A stretch of 64,000 nucleotides of DNA, from positions 248,001 through 312,000 of the forward strand of contig JASANC010001169.1 in assembly GCA_030248135.1 (NCBI GenBank), written 5' to 3'. Origin of the DNA: Theristus sp. LFF4_11. Taxonomy: Eukaryota; Nematoda; Chromadorea; Monhysterida; Xyalidae. Under the pieces are notes generated by a model. That model made no database searches. It saw only the letters and a list, made by a program, of their open reading frames with translations, and had not been told where the DNA came from. This document shows, piece by piece, positions 21,850 through 32,110 of the stretch; position 1 is the stretch's first letter; each line of letters opens with the position of its first letter. Both the position numbers and the translations under genes were made by a program.

Positions 21850-22920
21850 ATGATGTCTCCTCTTGTTCTGTTGTTGATAGCGAGCAGCATGTGCCTGGCA
21901 ACCAGCAGGTTCAACAACAAAATGTCGGCATCATCAGTTGATTCTTCAGAGCTGCTCCAACGCAATCGCCAACCGCGGAAACGCACCATTTTGTCAACGG
22001 GTCGTGACACACCAAAATCACTGACGCCACAGTCGCCAACCGACTGGGATCCATGTGTCATGCCGAACCTGTGCAACTTTGGTCAATGCTATCGCACAAG
22101 CGCCGTCAGCGGCATGTCACCATTCGTCCATTACGTCTGCCGCTGCCTGCCATGCTATTATGGTTTCGTCTGAGAACAACTTTTCATTTTCCATGGTCTT
22201 TTTGAGTTTTGTTTCTCAATCGCGTGCGTGCAGAGAAAAACGTCAACCATGCTGCTTTTCAGTTGACATTCTTCATGTGGCCAAATAACTCAGGAATCCA
22301 CTGTGAACGCCGACTGCGCGTTTGTCAGCCAGACGCCAGCACCGATGTGGAAGTCAAAATCGAGACGACACCGAAAACTACAACGCAAACACCCTCTGGC
22401 CCGTCTGCGGGCGCCATACTCGGCTATTTCATTGTCGGCTTGCTGCTGTTCGTGATTCTGTCTGCCGTTCTTGTTGGAGCAGTTGTTATGTGGCGGGAAT
22501 GTGACAATCGCAGTCGTGTCATGATATCACTAGTTCGTAAAAAACGCAACAACGGAGCGGGACAGGTGAAATCGGTGTCTCATTTGCAGTTTCAACGAAA
22601 GTGACACATTTTCTGGGTTTTTTTAACATTCCAATCCGCGTAGGATGACGTAAAGAAGGATGCCGCTACTATCACATTGAAGCGCTCGCAAGAACCAACC
22701 GATAGAATGCAACAACGACAGCAAAAAAGCACGTGTGATTTTGTGTGTTTGTTATCCGGTTTTGTAAATATTGTACATATTAAAAACATCATAAAACTAT
22801 TTACATTTTTGTTTTCAGCTGTGAATTGCCATCAACCGCGACAGCCTTGTGGTGCCAACAGCGCTGCAGGGCATGGATCCCTTGGTCGTCCGTGTTACGG
22901 ATGTGGAATGCCTGGTTAAT
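21850..22920 (+). CDS. Type I membrane protein with one EGF-like domain; 3' end uncertain
   Basis: Exons: 21850-22162, 22294-22565, about 22645-22735 and a last exon from 22820. ATG at 21850 opens a signal peptide (SPLVLLLIASSMCLA). After a basic stretch (QPRKR) comes one EGF-like domain built across the first intron: DPC, NLC, GQC, then YVCRCLPCYYGGIHCE. An extra Cys lies between the fifth and sixth canonical ones. A Thr-rich stalk follows (ETTPKTTTQTPSG), then a membrane segment (ILGYFIVGLLLFVILSAVLV) and a basic cytoplasmic tail. Signal peptide, single EGF module, short stalk and membrane span match EGF-receptor ligands (Spitz/LIN-3 type), but this is inference; other EGF-membrane proteins look alike. 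The last splice is ambiguous: stops at about 22919 or later are possible depending on donor. Confidence 0.65.
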
Positions 22921-23299
22921 CGATGGCTGCAGAACACGATTTTATCGTCAAAACCCTTTTTAATACAATCCAATGCAACACACTTTGCCTATTTAGTCTC
23001 GTCGGTCAGCAACTCGACTGCAACCGTGCCCGTGCAACAACTGGCGAACCGATCAACTGTCGTGACGACCGTCAACGATTTGCCAAGGAAAGCAGGGTCG
23101 CAAGAGTATTCGACGCAGATGACGGCCACAACAAGACAATAACCATGACGATTTTGTACTTTTTTTACAACTGGTTTTTGAATACTTCCGCTTCACCTGG
23201 TGCAAAGTGATGCAAACAAAAACGAATACCACCATTGTGCATGTTGTTTGTGCGCTACAACAATTGCAAATCATATGAATCGACTGATTTGAAACACGA

Positions 23300-24712
23300 T
23301 CACAATTTTCCTTCTGCAACGCGGCTTTTGACCAAATCAGAAACTTTGTGTGCTTCATCGTAGAAGGGATTCGTGCGATCGCGGACACGCTTCATGTAGT
23401 CGCGTAGTGTTGGACGATTGGCAAGCAGGTCGAACCTGGCAATAAACGCGCTCAAGATTATGTATATACGCCTGTGTGTATGTTCGGAATGACTGAGTAA
23501 GCATGGCATCTTTTTTCAGGGTGCAAGGAACGCGCGAAATTTGAATTATATTATAGCAAAAAAGACGTTCAGAAAGCCAACTGTTCAGCATCGTGTCTTT
23601 ATTAATTAGTTAATTTATTTGTGCTACTTTGTTCATTGTCTGTCCATTTCACACACGATTGGGAATAATCTTGGCGTTCTTGAAAAACGCCCAGTCTGCG
23701 ACTAATCCAGCCTTCATGGAGAATACAAGGACTGTCTTATTTATTCGGCCATAGTACCCACATTTTTATTCACCGGTTCAGTGGTAATCTTTGCAGTAAA
23801 CATTGTTTTAAATTAAACTAACAAACCCTGCTGAAATCGGTTGCTGAATTTCACAGGTAGCCAGCAAATCAGCAATCGTGATTTCGCTGAATCCGTTGAT
23901 AAACTGCGAGTTACTCAGGAACACCTGCTCCAGCTGATCCAAGCTTTTTTCAAGACCACCCAGAAAGCGAGGGTCTGGTTCCTTTTTCTGTTTCATCACC
24001 TGCAAAAATGCCAGTACAATTTTAGCGAAGTTGGTTTTTATGTTTGACCCGTGCGTATGGCTCAGATTAAAAAAATGCTTGAACCAGAAAAGGACTATCA
24101 AATGTAGAAAATAGCTGACCCGTCCAATGAACAGCATTGATCCAAAGAATCGCAAGTTCGTGTGCTGCCAGTGCGTGTATTCGTCGACACGTGCCCGTTG
24201 ACGTACATCTTTTGGGTACCAATGATCGGCAACCGGGTACTGCGTGCACAGGTAGCGCAAAATCGCAATCCTGATGGGGATTTATTTGCTCATAGTTTGC
24301 TTAAAAATGCTTTGCATTAAACAACTACAAAAGTTTTATAATTGCTTTTACCAGATAAAATAAAGTAAATCTGCATAAATTTTTTTTGGAAACCAACGTT
24401 TCAGTAAGCTTGAATCCGTTGTGATCAATTGCTGGAACTCGTTGAAATGGGTTCACCTTTGCATAATCATCCGTTAAGTGCTCGCCTAAAAAGCAGTTTT
24501 AAATATAAAAACCTTGCCACACGACGGTTGTCAGCTTGTTTGACGACGTCGTCGCTGAACTTGTTTTTCATGACAATAAAGATATTTCAAAGAAACCAAC
24601 CTTTCCTGAGGGCAACCAGACAAGATTCAAACGGTATTTTGTTTGCTTTTAGAAAAATGAATAGCGCACGACACGGCTGCGACATCAAATCGTAGTACAC
24701 TTTCAGAGTCAT
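23300..24712 (-). CDS. Glutathione S-transferase, theta class, 219 aa
   Basis: Conjugates glutathione to electrophiles in the cytosol. Exons (minus): 24712-24601, 24485-24398, 24270-24120, 23999-23827, 23435-23300; 660 nt, all phases agree. The N-terminal thioredoxin-like domain reads VYYDLMSQPCRALFIF, with the Ser of the theta-class SQPCRA motif as the likely catalytic residue, then GEHLTDDYAKVNPFQRVPAI and LTETIAILRYL, the glutathione-contact loop. The C-terminal helical domain has RARVDEYTHWQHTNLRFFGS, ITIADLLATCEIQQPISAG and NRPTLRDYMKRV. Length fits the class (about 220-240). A SINE copy lies in the last intron. A GST-like frame at 24510-24575 inside intron 1 is not needed by the model. 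Confidence 0.94.
23486..23748 (+). repeat. tRNA-related SINE, copy 2, in GST intron
   Basis: About 263 bp, homologous in the same orientation to 17823-18087. It starts AATGACTGAGTAAGCATGGC, so its A-box-like part is more eroded than in copy 1. Shared blocks include AGGAACGCGCGAAATTTGAA and CACGATTGGGAAT. It lies in the last GST intron, antisense to that gene. Confidence 0.6.
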
Positions 24713-25471
24713 TCTTGTTTTCCGTCCGACACATCAAATTTTACAGAGCTAAAAAATTGACAATACACAACAGTTGAACTGCGTCAAACGAAATCACGCT
24801 GATTGTTGAACAGAAGCAAAAGTTCAGCACCATTTATAAAGAGCGTCCGGAAAAAGTACATTGCACCTTGTTGTCTTTCGTTATCAAATACCTAAAACTG
24901 AAAACTTTCCGTTTGCAGTGCCCCAGTGCGTGGTGAGCAATAATAATACGCAGGTCTCAATAAATAGAAAATGTTTCACGTTCACTAAACTGGGCAGTGT
25001 TTGGCATCGTTGCGTTCATTGCTGCCTTGTCTTGATAGTTTTTGATTCAAACAATTATTTACGATGATAGGTCGTTTTATTGCTGCAAATGCATGTTACT
25101 AGTTTTTGCTAGAATAACTGTCATGGGGGCAAACGAATATTGAAGTCGTGTGCTTTTTTGATTTGGTCATCACGAGCTCACAAGGGTCATGGTTGATAAC
25201 ATGTTACAAATCACAAAAAAAAACCGAAAACCTGCAGAACGGGGTTTTGTTTGTTGAACCGCTTTTAAATTCACTCCGAAATTCAATCCGCCACAAGGTC
25301 ACGGTGCAACAACCAATGTGTAAGTGCAATATTCACTTCAAATCAGAGTATTCAATATTTCAAATGAACAACAATAAGCTCAAGTTTGAGATATGAGAAA
25401 ACAATTACTGAAAATATTACAAATTGCGGAGCTAACAGCTGCATTTGAGACGCATCGGGCACGTTCACGAA
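24713..25471. other. Intergenic, GST 5' flank / homeobox 3' flank
   Basis: 759 bp between the GST start codon and the stop codon of the most distal homeobox exon. An AATAAA on the minus strand at about 25073-25078 is a plausible polyadenylation signal for the homeobox transcript. Nothing else was recognised. Confidence 0.45.
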
Positions 25472-26244
25472 TCATTTTGGTCTCGGTCCAAACTGTTTAT
25501 TCCATTCGTCGGCCTTCGGCAACTGCGACTGATGCGCGTGATGGTGGTAGAGCGTTGATGGGTGCGCCGACACATCGGGCGGATACATCAGGTGATGCGA
25601 CTGCTGATGTGCGTGCTGTTGCTGATGCTGCTGATGATGCGCCGGATGTGTCGCGTGATGATGCGGCTGATGGTGTGCCTGATAGAGCACATCGGCACGA
25701 AAGCTGCTGCTGCCGCCGGCGGCGCTCGTCGATGCGGCGCCATACGCGGCCGCGCCGTGCTGGTCGTCTTTCGCGCGTTTCTGGTGTGTCGGCGACTCGT
25801 AGGAGGCCGAGGCGGACAGACGCTGATGATGAGCTGCTGACGAGGCTGATGTGCCCGGTGGATGAGTTGCTGATGATGCTGATGTACCCGGTTGATCGTC
25901 GGCGTGCGCTTGTTGCTGCTGTCGATGTTGCTGTAGGACGGCCGCTGAGACGCCAGCGGACGGTTTCAACTGGACGCACTGCACGCCGCCGCCTCCGGAG
26001 CCGCCGGACTCGCACGAGGCGCTGTCCGCTTCCGCCGGGTACGGCCGCTCCTTTTTCTCCTTCATTCGTCGATTCTGGAACCAGATCTTCACCTGCCGCT
26101 CGGACAGTCCGGTCGCCTGCGCGAGCTCCGTTCGCTCGGCCCGCTGCAGGAACTTGCTCTTGTGCGTGTAGAAGTCCTCCATGGTCTTGATCTGGTTGCG
26201 GTCGTAGATCTGCCGTTTGTGCTGTTGCTTCTTGAAGTGCGGAT
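25472..26244 (-). CDS. Homeobox exon A: divergent posterior-class Hox, His/Gln-rich tail
   Basis: Exon from an ATAG acceptor at 26245-26248 to TGA at 25472; 2 nt plus 256 codons and stop, so the upstream exon must end in phase 1. The homeodomain starts with KRQIYDRNQIKTMEDFY and ends [19 protein letters not shown]; the recognition helix is intact (Q50, N51, R53). Between helix 1 and helix 2 it has one residue more than the standard 60. The remaining 190 residues are low complexity, with PGTSASSA twice and His/Gln runs, ending EWNKQFGPRPK. Recognition-helix context ([16 protein letters not shown]) and position at the cluster edge fit a posterior (Abd-B/nob-1/php-3-like) gene; similarity in helix 1 is low. 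No 5' coding exon is visible between here and homeobox exon B. See the shared-exon finding. Confidence 0.88.
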
Positions 26245-28783
26245 CTATAAAGAATATGGAAAGAAATTCAGGTGATAGATTGAAGGCATGCAGAGTGAAA
26301 ACGTCGAGAACGTATCGAAATGAATGGGTGTGTTTTGAAATTTGAAAAATCGTGTTATTCTTAGATTGCCAACAGAGGACAAAAGAATCACTATTGCAAG
26401 CATGCGGTTGGACGTGCAGACATGCAGACATGGAAACAGAATTTTTTGAAGAAAAAACAAATTTTTCTTTTTTTGCCACAATTTTTCAATCGTTTTATTT
26501 TGTTTAAAAATTATTGTTCATTTTTCTAATGCAACTGGATTAAACTTGCATTTAGGTCTACGGTATCGGTGTTTCACAAAAAGTCATTTCAAGAGTTACA
26601 CAAAATCATAAACACCAATTGGACAACCGCAATAACACCAATTACTTCAGAAGAAAAAACAGTAACCACATCTGGAAAACGGGTATAAATAAAACGTAAC
26701 AACAATGATTATAAGTTCGTTTCGTTTCGCTTCCAACTTTATTCAAGCTTTAAAACATTGCGAAAGTTACATTCAACTTTTGTACATGCACATCACTGCT
26801 TACTACTGAAGCTCAACGTTTGACTGATTTTGAAGAACAGCGCAATGTTTTTACTGAAATAAATGCGCAAGCGCACAACCCCCACACAAATGCAAAGTAT
26901 AACTGATTTTTGATGAGAACAACTAACGCTATACAGTATCACGTCATTACCAGATGCAATGTGCAATGCAGATTCACATCACACAACAACAACAACAAAA
27001 ATAAAAAAAAATGTGCAGAACATCAAGCTTTTTAATTGTAGTCCTTTCCATTTTTATTTTTAACAAAACCACCAAAGTTTTCCAAAACCAAACCCACCAG
27101 CTCAATGTTGAACACTTGTGTTTATGCTACTTACTACAGTTTATATTGCAGTACAACAGCATTTGTGTAACTAACGGGTACTGCGTGCGCTGCAAAAGCT
27201 GCATCAACCGCCATTTCAAAATCATCCCCGTTGCTGCCCCACCCAATTATTATGGATAACGACCCCCGAGATTCGGCGGCATCTGTAGCAACAAATTGCC
27301 ATCTGCGCGTTCATTTTCGTCTTACGGTACAATGGTACATGGAAAAGAGCGGGGTGGAACATGAATAATGCAGCAGCAAATTGTGCCCGGGCTTGTGCTG
27401 CAGCTTTTCTAGCCACATCAGTACAAAAAAAGAGCTTGCAAAAAATCAATACCGTCTTCTCTGACGGACGCCGTTCAAAATATTTCAAACAAGCAAAACA
27501 AATTCAGCAATTATACAATTGTAGCTGCAGTTTTAAAGAACGCAAATTTCCATCCACGCGTAAAATGGACAATAAAAACAAGTGGTGCATAATAGAGTAT
27601 GAATTGGACAAGTATAGATATACTTCGAAACATACAAATAAGAACAAAAAGACCAGAGACACAGATCAAAGACGGACACGAAAACGAAAAACGAAAAAAA
27701 CGTTTGGAACAGCACGGGCGGACAAAACAGGAGGACTAGCGCAGCAGGGCTTGAAGGATAAAAAGGAGCAGAGTTCTCTTGTATGGACACAAATTTGTAA
27801 AACGCAACAGTTTGCATGTACTATGAAGAATCGGTCGTATAATGTATTTTATGTTTGAAACAAAGTCAAATGGAGACTAGAAAGTACAGAACTGAACTGA
27901 ACTAAACTGAACTGAAGCGACCGCGAAACAAAACGAAATAAATAAGCTGTGAAACCCGCGACGCCACCTACAATAATGCATGTTCGTGCTGTTTGGTGGA
28001 CAGCGATGTGCACATATGACATGATCGTGTCTGAAATGCACATAAAAATAAAATATATCAAAGGAAACGGAAATAAGCAAAATAAAACGAAGAAAACTTT
28101 GGAAACTGGTATGAAACCAATAGACTTAGATTCAGTTGGAGCACAGATCAAGAACAGTAAGATTCAATTTGGTAAACTAGCAGGGAATTCACACATTTCA
28201 CACACAATGAAATCGGGAATTTCAAGTTTTTACTGAACTGTTCAACGACCATCCAGTGCAGCACTGCATGACGCCTGACCACAGAAAGCATGTGCAGTGC
28301 AAGTAAAGCTCAGTCATTCGTTTTCAACAATTGGTAACAGCCCCTGAAAAACGGGTGATAACTGTCTGGAATTGCGATGTCAACATGTAGAAACTTCAAA
28401 TCCACAACACATAAACAACGATGTGCGAAACTTTAAAAAGTGCAAAACTGTGCAAAACACGATCTGAAAAAATCGCCTGTCTCGCAGTCTATGGCAGGTC
28501 GCACCATCAGATCATGCTATGTATTAGTAGATTACTTGAATTAGCATAATCCGTCTACCCAGCGATTTTTTCCTCCGTACCACCATGATCAACACTAATC
28601 ATGACGTATAAAATAGCGTCAGTTTCAGAACAAACATTTCAAAAAAAAAACGAAATCAGCTTCCTCATATGAAATCATTGTGAGCAGCGACCAACGAAAG
28701 CATTTTATATTTACTCCGGCCATTCTGCAAACTGCAACGCGACTGCGTGAAAGCAGCAGGTGATTCGAGCGAGTGCAGTTGCC
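26245..28783. other. Non-coding DNA between homeobox exons A and B
   Basis: AT-rich. It would be an intron if exon A is spliced from the distant upstream exons, or the 5' region of an independent gene A. I looked on the minus strand for a Met-bearing exon ending in phase 1 or for a hexapeptide and found none. A plus-strand frame at 27361-27858 is Lys-rich and not protein-like. Confidence 0.5.
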
Positions 28784-29148
28784 TCAGCGGTGGAACGGCG
28801 GCATGAAATGCGCCACGGACGGAGGCTGCCCGGGCAACTGGTGCGGCGGCTGATGCGCCGGCAGCGGCTTCTCGTCCGGCTCCATTTTTGCGTAGACGGC
28901 GCCGTTGGCGTGCTGCTGCTGCTGCTGTTGCTGGTGCTGCTGTTTCATTTGCTCCTCCTGCGCCTTCTTCTCCTTCTTGTGCTTCATTCGTCGATTCTGG
29001 AACCAGATCTTGATCTGCCTCTCCGTCAGAAACAGCTGCTTCGACAGCTCCACGCGTCTCCGCCGCGTCAAGTACTTACTGTAGTGGAACTCCTTCTCCA
29101 GCTCCAGCGTCTGATAGCGCGTATACGTCTGGCGGCCGCGTTTCTTTT
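28784..29148 (-). CDS. Homeobox exon B: central-class (Antp/mab-5-like) Hox
   Basis: Exon from a TTTCTAG acceptor at 29149-29155 to TGA at 28784; 2 nt plus 120 codons and stop, so the upstream exon must end in phase 1. The homeodomain opens [20 protein letters not shown] as in Antennapedia, continues [18 protein letters not shown], and closes [28 protein letters not shown] and RRMKHKK are shared with nematode MAB-5 rather than insect Antp (WKK). A glutamine run and a short proline-rich tail (MPPFHR) follow. Central Hox genes normally carry a YPWM hexapeptide in the exon before; none is visible in the 2.3 kb upstream on this strand, and the nearest candidate is the 36712-36794 exon with NWMGRP. 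The identity as a central-class Hox exon is firm; which 5' exon it uses is not. Confidence 0.93.
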
Positions 29149-31448
29149 CTAGAAATAAAGAGGCAGTTCAGAATGTTCACGTTGGTTTTTTTTTTCGCGA
29201 AGGATCGATCGAAATCAAACGACCGTAATCAAATATTCCCATGACGAGGTCTGTCCGAGTTACCGTGTCGTCTCGCGCTAGCAAAAACAATCGCAATAAT
29301 AAAAGTCATAATTTGATTGGCAAGCGCAATAATGGCGGCGCTCTTTTGCACAAAAGTTGCCCTTCATTTGTGTTCAATCACCCCCATGATGGTGGCAATA
29401 TTTCGGAATATGATGATGCTTTTTTCAAAAATTATGATCACTGTTTGTGCTCATTATTACCGTGATCCCTTAATCTGTGTCTGTCTTTGGTTGAAGGCTG
29501 TAAAAGATGTCTCATGGCCGAGAAATCCGGTGTGTGGATACTTGGATGCTTCGTTCCTAACCCAACATACAATGTACATATTATTTGCAATGTACATTTG
29601 CGTTCGATCGAAAGTCCACGAGGTTCTTCTTGTTTTGCTACCGTAATCCAAAACTGAAACGTGTCGGCCTATGCGCAGATGGTTTCAGCGTTTTTTTTTT
29701 GCTCAACATGCGCTGACTGAGAATTTGGGTGTTTTGTAAGTGACTTCATCCGACGCAGCCACTAAACAATAAAACTAAAGTTTGTAAGAAACTCAGCAAA
29801 AATTGTAACACGCGACGTTTAACGTAACGAAAGTGTCGTAAACGTTGCCTTCGGTGCGTATAAACAGTTGACAATCGCGAGCGCAGCGAACGTGTACAAA
29901 CGTACAACAGTTTACAAATCCATGTTTTTTTGCCAACCAAGCGAAAGTCCGCCCACGAAAGGTGAGACTGCGTGTTTCACACAAAAGGGCGCATTGAATT
30001 GGTGCTCGCTCGCCACAAGGCCGCATGGGTCGACGGCTGCGTTTGAAATTTTGTTCAACGCGCTTGTTGATATGCGAATTTGTTGTGCGATGATGATTAC
30101 ATTTCTGCGTACATACACACAATGCATATATTCGTGGCGTTTCACTTGCGTGTTATCGGCACGCACAAATGTGAGAAAATCTGTCGCCGTGGCATGGCGC
30201 GCATTTTTTTTTGTGGTGTTTCGAACAAATTCAGAATCGTGTCGCGACAAGAGGATGTGCGCTAGTGTGCATACAGCACGTTCATTTCCTTTACCGTAGT
30301 CCTCCTGATTGGTTTTTCACAAAAAAAACAGTAATAGATATTTGTTCGAAATTTTAGTGGTTGCTGCGCCGAATTTTGCTAAAAAATCCGCTGAAATTAA
30401 AACAATTTTAATCGAACAAACATTTTCAATGAATCGATTGACACTGCAAACATTTGACACTCGATTTACTCACAGAATGATAAACAAAAAAAACGACACG
30501 CCAGGTAGAAATTTGACATGAAATTTTTAAACAGAAAAATGAAATCGACACTGTGGAACACATGAGGCTGCAAAAAGAGAATGCATTTAGACATAAAATG
30601 ACTTAAAAACATGCGTGGTATATAGCAACTTCAAAAATTAAAGCGTTTTTGTGACGTTGAAAATTTAAAGTTTAAACAAAATAGAACATTTTAAAGCAGT
30701 TTTTAATTTGTTTAAAGTGCGTTTTTGCAAGAGTTGTAGTAATATTGCATCGGTTGAATATACAGTAAGAGTATTTTCAGTGCTGAGATATGACTTGAAC
30801 AGCCATGGCTTTTCAAGTGAAATTTAAAAAAAAAATTAAAACAAGCGCAATGCAAATTGAACAAGCGCAATTGATGCAAATCATCATAGATCATCTTTGA
30901 CACAATGGCATTGCGCAAAAGTTAGTTGAATAAGCAAAAATGTATTGAGAAACAAAATTTTAGGGCAATTCAACAGGAAATATACGGCGGCAAATACATG
31001 CTTATAAATAAACGACTCTATAAAGAAAAACAAAAACCACCAAAAATCCAAATATCAGAAAACGAGGTGATCGCACAATTTCTATCATTCGTTGACCATG
31101 AGCTAAGTTGCGCAGTATTTGAGTTCCCAAAAAAATATACAAGTCACTGAAAAATTGCATTTTACACAATCGGCAACCGTTGTGTGCAGGTGCCAGCATG
31201 TGCACCATACTGCACCACTTACAAAACTTTTGAGTTACTGCACCTTTCAGTTGCATCAATGGTTTCAACACCCTTTTCTTCAGCTTATTGCCGGTTATGA
31301 AAAAAAGTTTACGAAATTACAGAGTGGGTCTGCAGAAATGTCTAAAATGTGCACTTTTCAGTGTGTAAACCAATCGCGGAAAAGAATCGATCGCCAGAAA
31401 AGACCTAAAAAAGCGAACAGAACGCACGCATTCGCCCGTGCCTGGCGT
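29149..31448. other. Non-coding DNA between homeobox exons B and C
   Basis: Contains a GTCGTAAA word at about 29837 and otherwise AT-rich DNA with no recognised exon, hexapeptide coding or repeat family member. If exon B had its own promoter and first exon they should be here. Confidence 0.5.
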
Positions 31449-32110
31449 TCATTTGAACGCTCCATACGGATGCGGGTACATGGCCGAATACGCGGACGAC
31501 ATCAGAGGATGCGGGTAGTAGGCGGCGTACGGGTTGGCAGCGGCCGAGTGCGTCGCGGCCGCTTGCGCCCCGTCGGTGTCGGCCATTTTGCTCGTGCCAT
31601 CAGCGTTCGTTGCCTTATTCGCTTGTGCGTCCTGTTGATGTTGCTGATGTTGCTGATGTTGCTGATTTTGTTGCTGTTGGCTGACGGCGGCCCGGTACTG
31701 CTGATGTTGCTGTTGCATCTGCTCCGGCGAGCCCCACGCGGGCACCGGCTGCACGATCGGCGGGTACCGATGGTGCCCGTGCGGGTAGTGGTGCGCCTGC
31801 TGCTGCTGCTGGTGGTACTGCTGATGGTGCTGCTGTTGCAACTCGAGCACCTCGCCGGCGTCGCCCAGTTGCCCGCCGGAGTGCGACTGCTCGTCGTCGG
31901 TGGTCGAGCCGGCCGCCTCGCTCAGTCGGCGGTCTTCCTTCTTCTTTTTCATGCGTCGATTCTGAAACCAGATCTTCACCTGGCGATCGTTCAGTCCGGT
32001 CGCATTCGACAGCTCCGTGCGTCGCTTCTTCGTCACGTACTGCTGCTGACGGAACTCCGCCTCCAACACCATCGTCTGCATCCGGTGGTACGTCATGCGG
32101 CCTTTCTTCG
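31449..32110 (-). CDS. Homeobox exon C: posterior-class (egl-5/Abd-B-like) Hox
   Basis: Exon from a TTTCCAG acceptor at 32111-32117 to TGA at 31449; 2 nt plus 219 codons and stop, phase 1 upstream. The homeodomain is [19 protein letters not shown], then [17 protein letters not shown], then [20 protein letters not shown], the standard 60 residues with L16, F20, W48 and N51. It lacks Antp-class helix 1 and best fits a posterior gene such as EGL-5/Abd-B, by eye only. The tail has an acidic patch, then Gln/His-rich stretches and ends [19 protein letters not shown]. Joined to the three upstream exons (39240-39120, 37584-37215, 36794-36712) it gives 411 aa, the most economical model because it is the nearest homeobox exon downstream of them. 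Confidence 0.92.

Noticed and set aside
24510..24575. GST-like frame (KFSDDVVKQADNRRVA) in GST intron 1
   Set aside because: Exon 24485-24398 supplies the same part of the fold with exact phases and a better family match.
25393..26190. 265-codon Arg-rich open frame on the plus strand
   Set aside because: Antisense shadow of homeobox exon A; composition reflects the His/Gln/Ala codons opposite.
26245..26479. Open frame extending upstream of homeobox exon A to a Met at 26479
   Set aside because: Hydrophobic, AT-rich composition and a clear acceptor at the exon edge mark it as intron.
27361..27858. 165-codon Lys-rich plus-strand open frame
   Set aside because: Low complexity from A-rich DNA between homeobox exons; no homologue suggested.
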